Positions 46,630 through 54,930 of a DNA stretch of 64,000 bases are shown piece after piece. The DNA is taken from contig CACGIZ010000002.1 of assembly GCA_902573235.1 (NCBI GenBank), forward strand, positions 62,001 to 126,000. Reading direction: 5' to 3'. Source of the stretch: an uncultured Pelagibacteraceae bacterium (lineage in GTDB: Bacteria; Pseudomonadota; Alphaproteobacteria; Pelagibacterales; Pelagibacteraceae). Each line of letters starts with the position of its first letter. Position 1 is the stretch's first letter. The notes under the pieces were generated by a model, which searched no databases, had not been told where the DNA came from, and saw only the letters and a program-made list of their open reading frames with translations. A program made the translations under genes and the position numbers.

Positions 46630-47205
46630 TTATATCAGTTTTTCTAGAGTTTTTTTTAAATTTTTATAATTTAGTGATTTTTCAAACTTTTCATTATTGA
46701 TTATTATCGTAGGAGTAGCATTCACTTTGAAGTTTTTAGTGCCTTCGACTCGATCATTTAAAATAAAGTCTTCAATAACTTTGTTATTTAAACACTCCTC
46801 AAAGTTTATGTTAAATCCTTGATTTTTTACAAATAATTTTAGATTATTATTTACCTCTTCGATTGTACTACCTTTTACCCAATCTTGTTGATTGAAATAT
46901 AAACTTTCTAAAATTTCTAAACTTTGGTCTTTTTTACATTGGGCAATTTTCGCAGCATTAAGGGCTGCAATATCTAATGGGAAGTGTCTGAATTCTAATT
47001 TTACAAGACCAGTATCAATAAAATCTTTTTTTAGCTTTGGATAAACAATTTTATGGAAATCAGCACAATGACTGCACGTTAAAGACTCATAAGCAATTAT
47101 TGTTATTTTTGCATTTTCATTTCCTGAAAATATACGATTAGTTTCAGCATTTACATTTAAAGTGATACCAGTAAGAATGAGTATTAATAAGTAAATTTTT
47201 TTCAT
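46630..47205 (-). CDS. DsbA-family thiol:disulfide oxidoreductase
   Basis: A 191-residue periplasmic thioredoxin-fold protein. A signal peptide (MKKIYLLILILTGITLNVNA) is followed by YESLTCSHCADF with active-site Cys44 and Cys47, the FRHFPLDIAALNAA helix, and the cis-proline region NATPTIIIN. CSHC with the large helical insert fits the DsbA/BdbD/DsbG-like group used for disulfide formation or related thiol chemistry. It overlaps the DUF721 gene by four bases and smc follows after eight. Confidence 0.9.
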   Translation of the reverse strand: MKKIYLLILILTGITLNVNAETNRIFSGNENAKITIIAYESLTCSHCADFHKIVYPKLKKDFIDTGLVKLEFRHFPLDIAALNAAKIAQCKKDQSLEILESLYFNQQDWVKGSTIEEVNNNLKLFVKNQGFNINFEECLNNKVIEDFILNDRVEGTKNFKVNATPTIIINNEKFEKSLNYKNLKKTLEKLI

Positions 47206-47693
47206 TTTTCTTTAAATACTTTAGTCAATTCTAATAATGATTTTTTTATTTTTTCATTTTTAACATTATTTATTTGATTTTGATGTTTGTTTTTTGTCAC
47301 ATTATTTTTAAAACTTTTTGAAACCTCTGTTGAAATTTTTTGATCTTCTTCAAAGCTAGTAAATTTAATTTTTTCTACGACTGTTTTTCCAAAAAAAATA
47401 TTCATCCTATCCATAATCTCCTTTTTTGAATATTCTAAGTCTACCTCATGACCTCTTTTTACCATTACCAATAATGTGCTTACTCCAAATTTATTTGAAT
47501 TTTTAAATGATTTTGGATAACAAACTTTAAAAAGAGTTTGTCCTGCTATGTGCTTCCAATTGTTTAATGTTTCTGAATAAACTTCACCTCTATTATTTAT
47601 AACTTTTTTGATATTTTTTGGTAAAGTGTCCTTAAGAGATCTTAAACCTTGAATGGTGCCCCATCTCTGCTTAGTATTATTTTTAAATTGCAT
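47202..47693 (-). CDS. DciA-like DUF721 protein
   Basis: A 163-residue DUF721 protein. The conserved N-terminal half has GLRSLKDTLPKNIKKVINN, LNNWKHIAGQTLFKVCYP and a VMVKRGHEVDLEYSKKEIMDRMN segment. The family includes DciA, the replicative-helicase loader used by bacteria that lack DnaC, so a role with DnaB is likely but not shown. The C-terminal third is Lys/Asn-rich and poorly structured. The start codon directly abuts the divergent mutY start (CATATG), leaving no intergenic base between the two genes. Confidence 0.78.
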   Translation of the reverse strand: MQFKNNTKQRWGTIQGLRSLKDTLPKNIKKVINNRGEVYSETLNNWKHIAGQTLFKVCYPKSFKNSNKFGVSTLLVMVKRGHEVDLEYSKKEIMDRMNIFFGKTVVEKIKFTSFEEDQKISTEVSKSFKNNVTKNKHQNQINNVKNEKIKKSLLELTKVFKEK

Positions 47694-48674
47694 ATGAAGG
47701 AAAAGATAATAACAAAAAAAATTCTTAAATGGTATGATTTAAATAAAAGATCTTTACCTTGGCGGAAAAAAGTTTCTGTAGAAAAAAAACAATATTACAC
47801 ATTAATTAGTGAGTTTATGTTACAACAAACCCAAGTTATAACTGTAATTCCTTTTTTTAATAGGTTTATTAAAAATTTACCATCTATAAATTCTCTTGCA
47901 AAAGTTGGTGAGAAAAAACTTATAAAACTTTGGGAAGGTCTTGGATACTATTCTAGAGCAAGAAATTTAAAAAAATCTGCGCAAGTTATTTTAAAAAATT
48001 TTGATGGAAAATTACCTGACAATTTTGAAGATTTAATTACTCTACCTGGTATTGGGAATTATACTGCAAATGCAATTTTAGCTATTGCATTTAACAAACC
48101 ATATATTCCTATGGACGGAAATATTGAAAGAGTTTTAAAAAGATATCTTTATTTAAAGAAAGATAAAGAAATTCAAAAGGATTACTTGTTTCAAAGGAAA
48201 GTTATATTTGGAAAAACTTTAAGATCTAGTGATTATGCTCAAGCTTTAATGGAATTAGGAGCATTGATATGCAAACCAAACAATCCAAAATGTGATCAGT
48301 GTCCAATTATAAAAAATTGTAAATCTTATAAAAAGAAAGATTTTAGTTTAATAAAGAATATTAAGAAAAATAAAGATAAATATTTTGTGCTAAAAGTTTA
48401 CAAAAAAAATCAAAGGTATTTACTGATTAAAAATACAAAATTTAATTTTTTAAAAAATTTGACTATCTTTCCTATGGAAGAATTATCTAATCCTAAAAAT
48501 TTTAAGGAAAATTTAAATTTTAAAATGTCTAATATGAATATGAATATAAAAATTGAGTATTCAAATGATAATAAAAAATTTCCTTATTCATATTGGGTAG
48601 ATGGAACAAAAATGAATAGTTATATGCTACCATCATTTACGAAAAAAATTGTTCAATACTTAGAGAAAAATTGA
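47694..48674 (+). CDS. mutY: A/G-specific adenine DNA glycosylase MutY
   Basis: I chose the ATG at 47694 (MKEKIITKKILKWYDLNKRSLPWR), because family members begin here and an upstream in-frame ATG would lie inside the divergent gene. That gives 326 residues. It removes adenine mispaired with 8-oxoguanine. Motifs are SEFMLQQTQVITVIPFF with the catalytic Glu, the helix-hairpin-helix LPGIGNYTANAIL with its catalytic aspartate in PMDGNIERVLKR, and the cluster cysteines in CKPNNPKCDQCPIIKNC. The C-terminal 8-oxoG-recognition (NUDIX-like) domain is shortened. Its stop overlaps the next start by four bases. Confidence 0.93.
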   Translation: MKEKIITKKILKWYDLNKRSLPWRKKVSVEKKQYYTLISEFMLQQTQVITVIPFFNRFIKNLPSINSLAKVGEKKLIKLWEGLGYYSRARNLKKSAQVILKNFDGKLPDNFEDLITLPGIGNYTANAILAIAFNKPYIPMDGNIERVLKRYLYLKKDKEIQKDYLFQRKVIFGKTLRSSDYAQALMELGALICKPNNPKCDQCPIIKNCKSYKKKDFSLIKNIKKNKDKYFVLKVYKKNQRYLLIKNTKFNFLKNLTIFPMEELSNPKNFKENLNFKMSNMNMNIKIEYSNDNKKFPYSYWVDGTKMNSYMLPSFTKKIVQYLEKN

Positions 48675-49816
48675 TGAAAAAAATTGCTATTATTGGAGCT
48701 GGTATCTCTGGCTTATTTATTGCTAATTTATTTAAAAGAAGTTCAAATTATCAAATTGCACTTTATGAAAAGAGTTACTCAATAGATTTAGATGAGGGTT
48801 ATGGAATTCAATTATCGGTTAATAGTGTAAATCTTTTAAATCAAATTGGGTTTGATAAATTCAAAAATGATCAAAAATTCAATCCCGATATAATAAATTT
48901 TTATTCTATCAAAAGTTCAAATAAGATATGTCATTTAAAAATTTCTGATTTTAATACGGTAGATTGTAAGTATACCACTTTAAAAAGATCTGAATTAGTG
49001 AAATTTTTAAAAACAGATTTAGAAAACTTTATTCAAACTAATCACAACATTTCGAAGGTAGAGCAGCAAAATCAGAAGATCCAACTTACATTTGAAAATA
49101 ATGAAACCTCTGAATGTGATCATTTAATTATTTCTGACGGAGTTTTTTCGAAAAGTAAAAGTCTTATCTTAGAGAGTCAAATTCCTCCAAGATACAATAA
49201 AACAATAGCTATTAGAGGAACATTGCCTTGTTCTCAAAAAATTGATTGTAGAAATATTTCATTATTTTTAGGACCAGATTTTCATTATGTAATTTATCCA
49301 GTAAATCAAAATAGAGATTTAAATTTCATAGCTATTATGAAATATAAACTTAATAAAGAAGAGCAAAAAAACCAATCATTATTTAATGATGGAAATTTTA
49401 TCAAAAGGGTTTTAGATAATGTTCCAATAGAAATGAGAGAATTTTTGGATGAAATTAAGAAATTAAAAATATTCCCAGTATTTGTAAGTGACAGTTTTTC
49501 TCAAACCAAAAATAATAACATGCATTTAATAGGTGATGCCTTTTTTGCCTTTCCTCCGTCATTTGCTCAAGGTGCTTCTCAGTCAATAGAGAGTGCATAC
49601 GAATTATTCCTTAGTATAGAAAATAACACCGAGAGTAATTTTTTAAGAAATAGAGTAAATAAAACAAGAATGGTAAATAACAGATCAAAGTTTAATCAAT
49701 TTGCATTCCATTTATCTAATCCTTTAACTAATTTCTTAAGAAACACTTTTTTAAAGAGATTGGTTAAAAATAAAAAATTTTTAGAAAATTATTTGGGAAA
49801 AATTTACAAAAATTAG
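48671..49816 (+). CDS. FAD-dependent monooxygenase, UbiH/salicylate hydroxylase-like
   Basis: A 381-residue class A flavin monooxygenase. The FAD-binding motif is AIIGAGISGLFIANLF, the DG motif is LIISDGVFSKSK, and the GD motif is LIGDAFFAFPPSFAQGASQSIESAYEL. These three mark aromatic-ring hydroxylases. Candidate roles are a ubiquinone hydroxylation step or oxidation of an aromatic compound; the sequence does not decide. It overlaps mutY by four bases, and its stop interlocks with the ccrM stop on the other strand. Confidence 0.82.
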   Translation: MMKKIAIIGAGISGLFIANLFKRSSNYQIALYEKSYSIDLDEGYGIQLSVNSVNLLNQIGFDKFKNDQKFNPDIINFYSIKSSNKICHLKISDFNTVDCKYTTLKRSELVKFLKTDLENFIQTNHNISKVEQQNQKIQLTFENNETSECDHLIISDGVFSKSKSLILESQIPPRYNKTIAIRGTLPCSQKIDCRNISLFLGPDFHYVIYPVNQNRDLNFIAIMKYKLNKEEQKNQSLFNDGNFIKRVLDNVPIEMREFLDEIKKLKIFPVFVSDSFSQTKNNNMHLIGDAFFAFPPSFAQGASQSIESAYELFLSIENNTESNFLRNRVNKTRMVNNRSKFNQFAFHLSNPLTNFLRNTFLKRLVKNKKFLENYLGKIYKN

Positions 49817-50883
49817 TTATTTGAAATTAATCTTTGTCTTAAATAATCAATGGGAACAGCCCGACCATTTAAATTATAGTGCCAATAAGTCCATCCATTA
49901 CAGCTTTCAGCACCCAAAATTGTAGCTGCTACTTTGTGAATTGAACCTTCTGTTTGATCGTGTTTAATACTGCCATCAGCCATGATTTTTGCGCTAATTT
50001 TCTTCTTATCATCGAAAATTGTTGTGCCTGGTTTAATTATTCCTAATTCAACTAATGAACCAAAAGGTATTCTTGGTTTAGATCTACCATTCTGGAGAGT
50101 GTCTAAATAATGATCTTCAATAGGCTTTGTTTTTTTTAATCTTTGTTCAGCGGCTTTAAAATATGATTTTTCTTTCTCAATACCATAATAATTTCTTCCC
50201 AATTTTTTAGCAACTGTTGCAGTTGTTCCAGATCCTAAAAAAGGATCTAAAACTAAATCATCTTTATTTGATGTTGCTAATAAAATCCTGTGAAGCAGAG
50301 CCTCTGGTTTTTGTGTAGAATGTACTTTTTTACCATTTTTTTTTAGTCTCTCTGGGCCGTTACAAATCGGCAGTTCCCAATTAGATCTCATTTGAAGGTC
50401 ATCATTTAAACACTTTAAGGATTGATAATTAAAAGTGTATTTTGATTTTTCAGATTTTGAGGCCCAAATTAAAGTTTCATGAGCATTGGTAAAACGAGTT
50501 CCTCTAAAATTTGGCATCGGATTTTTTTTATTCCAAATAACATCATTTAAAATCCAATAACCTAAATTTTGAATTGCTGTCCCAACCCTAAAAATATTGT
50601 GATAACTACCAATTACCCAAATAGCTCCATTCTTTTTTAAAATTCTTTTACATTCGCTTAACCATGAGTAAGTAAAATCATCATATTTTTTGAAATTTTC
50701 AAATTGATCCCATTTATCATTCACTGCACTAACTTTAGATCTATCCGGTCTTGTAAGTTCACTCTTAAGTTGTAGATTGTAAGGAGGGTCAGCAAAAATT
50801 AATTCAAAAGTCTCATCAGGGATTTTTTTTAATTCTTTTAAACTATCTCCGTTAATTAATTTATTTTTTAAGTTTAAATTCAT
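49813..50883 (-). CDS. ccrM: CcrM-type adenine DNA methyltransferase (GANTC)
   Basis: I chose the ATG at 50883 (MNLNLKNKLINGDSLKELKKIP), which aligns with the Caulobacter CcrM start; an in-frame ATG 14 codons upstream lacks family residues. The 356-residue protein has motif IV FADPPYNLQL (DPPY at 32-35) before motif I LDPFLGSGTTATVAKKLG, so it is a beta-class N6-adenine methyltransferase. The close match to CcrM through SYHNIFRVG and NAHETLIWASKS predicts GANTC methylation, used in alphaproteobacteria for cell-cycle control and repair. The C-terminal RAMA domain (about 272-350, ending CNGWTYWHY) is intact. No cognate restriction enzyme is nearby, so it is an orphan enzyme. Three GANTC sites lie just upstream. 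Confidence 0.95.
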   Translation of the reverse strand: MNLNLKNKLINGDSLKELKKIPDETFELIFADPPYNLQLKSELTRPDRSKVSAVNDKWDQFENFKKYDDFTYSWLSECKRILKKNGAIWVIGSYHNIFRVGTAIQNLGYWILNDVIWNKKNPMPNFRGTRFTNAHETLIWASKSEKSKYTFNYQSLKCLNDDLQMRSNWELPICNGPERLKKNGKKVHSTQKPEALLHRILLATSNKDDLVLDPFLGSGTTATVAKKLGRNYYGIEKEKSYFKAAEQRLKKTKPIEDHYLDTLQNGRSKPRIPFGSLVELGIIKPGTTIFDDKKKISAKIMADGSIKHDQTEGSIHKVAATILGAESCNGWTYWHYNLNGRAVPIDYLRQRLISNN

Positions 50884-50900
50884 TTTATAAAAACAAATTA

Positions 50901-50949
50901 GACTCCAAAAAGATTCTTGGGTCAACCTACGATTGAATTATTTGGATTC
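50901..50949. promoter_or_regulatory. Cluster of three GANTC sites upstream of ccrM
   Basis: GACTC at 50901-50905, GATTC at 50912-50916 and GATTC at 50945-50949 lie 18 to 66 bases before the ccrM ATG, in the 119-base gap after rnhB. In Caulobacter the ccrM leader has GANTC sites whose methylation lowers ccrM transcription. The sites are seen in sequence; a similar feedback here is inferred. The start at 50883 matters: with a longer start two sites would be in the coding region. Confidence 0.5.
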
Positions 50950-51002
50950 AATTAGTGCAAAGTTTTTTTAAGATAACAATATGTTGTGTTTCTACGTGAA
51001 AC

Positions 51003-51563
51003 CTATTTTTTTTTCTTAAATGGTGAAAAAGTTTTACGATGATGGGGTGAAATTCCCAACCTTTTTATTGCTTTTAAATGTTGTCGTGTTCCATAACCAA
51101 AATTTTGACTCCAATTGTAACCCTTAAATTTTTTTCCTAGTTTAATTATCATCTTATCACGGCTAACTTTAGCAATAATTGATGCTGCAGATATTGACGC
51201 TATCTTTTGGTCTCCCTTAATAACCGATCTTAAATTATAATTTTTCATATCAGGCAATTTATTTCCATCAATTAAAACTAGTTCAGGTTTTTTTTTTAAA
51301 TTTTTAATAGCTCTTTTCATTGCTAATAAACTTGCATTAAGGATATTTATTTTTTCAATTTCTTTAGCTGATGCTTTTCCAACTGCCCATATAGAATTTT
51401 TTTTTATATATGTTGCTAAAATTTCTCTTCTATTTCTTGGTAAAATCTTTGAGTCTTTTAATACTTTTGTATTAATATTCTTGTTTAATATTACAGCTGC
51501 CGCATAAACTGGGCCAATTAAACTTCCACGGCCAACTTCATCAACACCAGCTACTTTTTTCAT
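51003..51563 (-). CDS. rnhB: Ribonuclease HII
   Basis: A 186-residue RNase H2 that removes ribonucleotides from DNA and RNA primers. The catalytic motif is GVDEVGRGSLIGPVYAAAVIL with the DEVGRG carboxylates; others are LVLIDGNKLP, ASISAASIIAKVSRDKMI and NFGYGTRQHLKAIKRLG, all standard. It shares one base with the uracil-DNA-glycosylase-like gene upstream. RNase HI is also encoded in this window (35.2 kb), so the two hybrid nucleases are both kept in this small genome. Confidence 0.96.
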   Translation of the reverse strand: MKKVAGVDEVGRGSLIGPVYAAAVILNKNINTKVLKDSKILPRNRREILATYIKKNSIWAVGKASAKEIEKINILNASLLAMKRAIKNLKKKPELVLIDGNKLPDMKNYNLRSVIKGDQKIASISAASIIAKVSRDKMIIKLGKKFKGYNWSQNFGYGTRQHLKAIKRLGISPHHRKTFSPFKKKK

Positions 51564-52273
51564 TAAATATTAATGTTCAAATCTTGGATTTTTTTTCTTA
51601 TTTTTTTTAAGTCTTCCCATGAATATTTTTTATTGTCGGGGTATCTCATTAAATAAGAGGCACTAAAAGTAATCATAACAGGAAAAGTTTTATCTTTAAT
51701 AATAATTTCTTTCCATTTACCTCTTTCATCAGAGATTTTGCCATTTATTCCTGTGAGACATTCCATTGCAGTACTGCCCATTAATATTATTATTTTAGGG
51801 TTTATAATTGACGAATGTTCAATTAAAAATGATGAATACCTTCTAATTTCTTGGCTTGTTGGCTTTCTATCCTCTGGAGGTCTAAAATTTATTGAATATG
51901 TTGTATAGACTTTTTCTTTATCAATATTGATTGCTAATAGCATCTTATTTAATAATTTTCCAACTTCACCTTGAAAAGGTAATCCGGAATTATCCTCTTC
52001 AATTCCGGGAGCTTCTCCAATTATCATTATTGGACTATTTATATCACCGTCACCCAACACTAGATTCTTTGAATTACTTTTTAAAATACAATTTTCAATT
52101 GAATTTATTTTTTCTTTTAGGTTAGAGAGTTTTTCTTTTTTATTGTCTTTATCATTTTCTTCAAAAACTTTAAATCTATTAAGTGGCTTACTACTAAAAA
52201 TGTAGTCTGGTTCAACACTTTCTATTAAATCCTGAACATATTTGGCATTTTGATTTAAAGTCTTTTTAGCCAT
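51563..52273 (-). CDS. Uracil-DNA glycosylase family 4/5-like protein with altered motifs
   Basis: A 236-residue protein of the uracil-DNA glycosylase superfamily. Motif 1 is IIGEAPGIEEDNSGLPFQG (GEAPG at about 86-90), typical of family 4. The later positions YSINFRPPEDRKPTSQEI and IILMGSTAME also fit. Two key features are missing. Only two cysteines exist (about 62 and 172), so the four-cysteine iron-sulfur site is absent, and the motif-2 TFHPAYLLR of family 4 reads TFSASYLMR (203-210). Base excision may be changed or lost, or the protein may be another member of the superfamily. It is the upstream partner of rnhB, and its start is 11 bases from the divergent TPR gene. Confidence 0.8.
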   Translation of the reverse strand: MAKKTLNQNAKYVQDLIESVEPDYIFSSKPLNRFKVFEENDKDNKKEKLSNLKEKINSIENCILKSNSKNLVLGDGDINSPIMIIGEAPGIEEDNSGLPFQGEVGKLLNKMLLAINIDKEKVYTTYSINFRPPEDRKPTSQEIRRYSSFLIEHSSIINPKIIILMGSTAMECLTGINGKISDERGKWKEIIIKDKTFPVMITFSASYLMRYPDNKKYSWEDLKKIRKKIQDLNINI

Positions 52274-52284
52274 AAAGTACTATT

Positions 52285-53973
52285 ATGTTAGTAAAAAATA
52301 TTAAATTTATCATACTAATTTTTTTATTTTATCAGACACCTGTAAATTCTAAAAGTGTTAGTTTTGATGATTTTAATTCAAAAAATTTATCGAGATATTT
52401 TTCAGGAATAGTGGCTTATGAAAATAAAGATAATTCATCAGCTTTAAATTTTTTTAACTCATCTAAAATTTTACTTGATCAACATGATCCTTTTTTAAAG
52501 AGATATATATACTCTTTAGTTTTAGAAAATAAGATTTCACAAGCAATAAATATAATAAAAAGAAATAAGAATAAAAACAACACTGATTACTTTGATGCAC
52601 ATCTGTTGTTAATTATAGATTATCTAAAAAAAAATGACTTAACTGGAGCTTATTCACATTTGATTGAGATGGAAAACTTTGTCTCTGATGACAGGGTTGA
52701 TGCGGCTATTCTAGAAAGTCTTAAAGACTATATTTTCACCTTTAAAGAAATAAAAATTTTAAAAAATAAAAAAAACTTCGGAAAGTTGTCGAGTATTTCT
52801 GAAGCGTTCCAAAGATGCTACATTCAGGATAATAATACAGATGCTTATTTTTCAAAATTGATAAACAATCCTGAGATAGATTACAGTAGATATATTTTCT
52901 TTTATTTAGCCTATTTAATTGAAAATAACAGAATAATTGAAGCTAAAAAAATCACAGATGATATCCATTACATCAATTCAACACTTTTGTTATCACAAGG
53001 AAAAAGTTGGATTGAGAAAGGAAATTTTGATCAATTTCAAAAAGTTTTTTCTTGTAGAAACCCAAATGACATAATTAGTGAATTTTTATTTTTAATCTCC
53101 AATTTATATTCATCAGAAGATAGCTTTGAAAAGTCTAATTTTTATCTAAATTTATCAAATTTTTTAAATCCTAAATTTATTTTTAATTTATCTTTAGTTG
53201 CTGAAAACCAATATCTTAATAAAGAATATAAAAAAGCTAGAAAAACTTTAAAAAAACTAAACAATAAAAACAACATTTTTTATGACTGGTATCGAATAAA
53301 GAAAGAAGCTCAAATTATAGCTAAAGAAGTTGGTAATAATGAGTCGCTTAACTTTATTAATTCAGAATTTAAAGAAATTGTCTCTCCTAATAAAAAAATA
53401 TTATTTGATATGGCAAATTTTTATAAAAATTTTAAAAAATATGATGAAGCGATTATTTATTATACTCAACTAATTGAAATATTTAATGATAATTCAGAAA
53501 TTAAGCAGGATCTACTTTACAGAAGGGGAGGCACTTATGAAAGAATGAAAGAATATTCAAAATCAGATAAAGACTTGCAAGACTCTCTTAAAATAGATCC
53601 AGATGATGCTTATGTTTTAAATTATTTGGCTTATTCCTGGCTTGAAAGAAATTTTAAAATTGAAGAAGCCATTAAGATGCTTGAAATAGCTTATGAATTA
53701 GAGAGCGATGATCCTTACATAATAGACTCTATTGGTTGGGCTTATTATTTGACTAATGATTATAAAAAAGCTGAAAAATTTTTGAAAAGAGCAGTCGAAT
53801 TAATGCCAGATGACTCCATTGTTAACGATCATTACGGAGATATTCTTTGGAAATTAAATAGAAAAATTCAAGCAAGATATTTTTGGCGTAACGTACTAAA
53901 AATGGAGGATGTAGATGAGGAAATGTTAGATAAAATAAATAAAAAAATTATTGAAGGACTTAAAAACTCATAA
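52285..53973 (+). CDS. Exported TPR-repeat protein
   Basis: A 562-residue protein with a signal peptide (MLVKNIKFIILIFLFYQTPVNS) and many helical repeats. The clearest tetratricopeptide repeats are in the last third: DPDDAYVLNYLAYSWLER, ESDDPYIIDSIGWAYYLTND and MPDDSIVNDHYGDILWKL. The N-terminal part (ARYFSGIVAYENKDNSSALNFF-like) starts a further repeat array. A TPR protein in this place, just before ispE, is common in alphaproteobacteria. It probably scaffolds an envelope complex in the periplasm; partner unknown. It ends one base before ispE. Confidence 0.85.
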   Translation: MLVKNIKFIILIFLFYQTPVNSKSVSFDDFNSKNLSRYFSGIVAYENKDNSSALNFFNSSKILLDQHDPFLKRYIYSLVLENKISQAINIIKRNKNKNNTDYFDAHLLLIIDYLKKNDLTGAYSHLIEMENFVSDDRVDAAILESLKDYIFTFKEIKILKNKKNFGKLSSISEAFQRCYIQDNNTDAYFSKLINNPEIDYSRYIFFYLAYLIENNRIIEAKKITDDIHYINSTLLLSQGKSWIEKGNFDQFQKVFSCRNPNDIISEFLFLISNLYSSEDSFEKSNFYLNLSNFLNPKFIFNLSLVAENQYLNKEYKKARKTLKKLNNKNNIFYDWYRIKKEAQIIAKEVGNNESLNFINSEFKEIVSPNKKILFDMANFYKNFKKYDEAIIYYTQLIEIFNDNSEIKQDLLYRRGGTYERMKEYSKSDKDLQDSLKIDPDDAYVLNYLAYSWLERNFKIEEAIKMLEIAYELESDDPYIIDSIGWAYYLTNDYKKAEKFLKRAVELMPDDSIVNDHYGDILWKLNRKIQARYFWRNVLKMEDVDEEMLDKINKKIIEGLKNS

Positions 53974-53974
53974 T

Positions 53975-54820
53975 ATGTCCTATGACAAAATAAAATCTCA
54001 TGCCAAAATTAATCTAGCCTTAAACATAATAGGCAAAACTCATTTATTACATAAAATAGAGTCTATTATTGCCTTTTTATCTTTACATGATGAAATATTC
54101 ATAAAAAAAATCAATTCTGATAAACATATAATTTCTTTCAGAGGCAAATTTTCTAAAGGGATAGGTAAAAATAATTCAATAGCTAAATTGCTAGAATTGC
54201 TCGAGAAGAAAAAATTTCTCAAAAATAAAAAATTCCTTATAAAAGTAAAAAAAATGGTACCCACTAAAGCTGGCTTGGGAGGTGGATCTATGAATGCCGC
54301 TACACTTTTAAAATATTTTGTAAAAAAAAAGCTTATAAATATTTCTAAAAAAGAAATAATTATGATTTCAAAATTAATTGGATCTGACGTGATTTTAGGC
54401 CAAAGGTTTGTTAACTCAGTTTTAACTTCAAATAATAAAATTAGATATTTCAAAAACACTGAAAAAATTTATACTTTAATTATGAAACCTAATTTTGGAT
54501 GTTCTACTAAGGAAATTTACTCAAAAGTTATAAAATTTGATAAATCAAGTTTAAATCAACCTCATAAAAAGATGTTCAATTTAAATTTCCTATCTAAGAT
54601 GAAAAATTCTTTAGAGCCAATAGCATTTTCTAAACATCCAAAACTAAAAGCTATAAAGACTTATTTAGAATTTTCATCAAAAGCAATTTTTGTAAGAATG
54701 ACTGGATCAGGTTCAGCATTAATTGCTTATTTTAATTCCAAGAAAAAATGTGAAAATGCAAAGAAACTGTTTATTAAAAAGTATAAAAATTACTGGTGTG
54801 TAGCATCAAAAACTATATAA
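53975..54820 (+). CDS. ispE: 4-diphosphocytidyl-2-C-methyl-D-erythritol kinase
   Basis: I chose the ATG at 53975 (MSYDKIKSHAKINLALNIIGK), which aligns with the family start, over an in-frame start eight codons upstream inside the TPR gene. The 281-residue GHMP kinase phosphorylates CDP-methylerythritol in the MEP pathway. The substrate and ATP motifs are SHAKINLALNI, MVPTKAGLGGGSMNAA (P-loop) and MTGSGSALIAYF. It is 11 residues shorter than many homologues but all motifs are present. IspH of the same pathway lies at 36.6 kb. Confidence 0.93.
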   Translation: MSYDKIKSHAKINLALNIIGKTHLLHKIESIIAFLSLHDEIFIKKINSDKHIISFRGKFSKGIGKNNSIAKLLELLEKKKFLKNKKFLIKVKKMVPTKAGLGGGSMNAATLLKYFVKKKLINISKKEIIMISKLIGSDVILGQRFVNSVLTSNNKIRYFKNTEKIYTLIMKPNFGCSTKEIYSKVIKFDKSSLNQPHKKMFNLNFLSKMKNSLEPIAFSKHPKLKAIKTYLEFSSKAIFVRMTGSGSALIAYFNSKKKCENAKKLFIKKYKNYWCVASKTI

Positions 54821-54853
54821 ATTTTATTTTTTTGTGTTATACGAAATTAATAT

Positions 54854-54927
54854 TGGGGCGTAGCCAAGCGGTAAGGCACGGGTTTTTGGTACCTGCATCC
54901 TAGGTTCGAATCCTAGCGCCCCAGCCA
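54854..54927 (+). tRNA. tRNA-Gln (anticodon UUG)
   Basis: A complete 74-base cloverleaf: acceptor stem TGGGGCG/CGCCCCA with U1-A72 as in known tRNA-Gln, discriminator G73 and encoded CCA. The anticodon stem CGGGT/ACCTG encloses the loop TTTTGGT, giving anticodon TTG. The T-arm is CTAGG-TTCGAAT-CCTAG. U1-A72 and G73 are typical glutamine identity features. It ends three bases before the ATG of the CCA-adding enzyme gene. A T-rich 33-base gap separates it from ispE. Confidence 0.95.
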
Positions 54928-54930
54928 AAT

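Noticed and set aside
54040-54459. 139-codon open frame antisense to ispE
   Set aside because: It overlaps the conserved kinase motifs of ispE and shows no family features.
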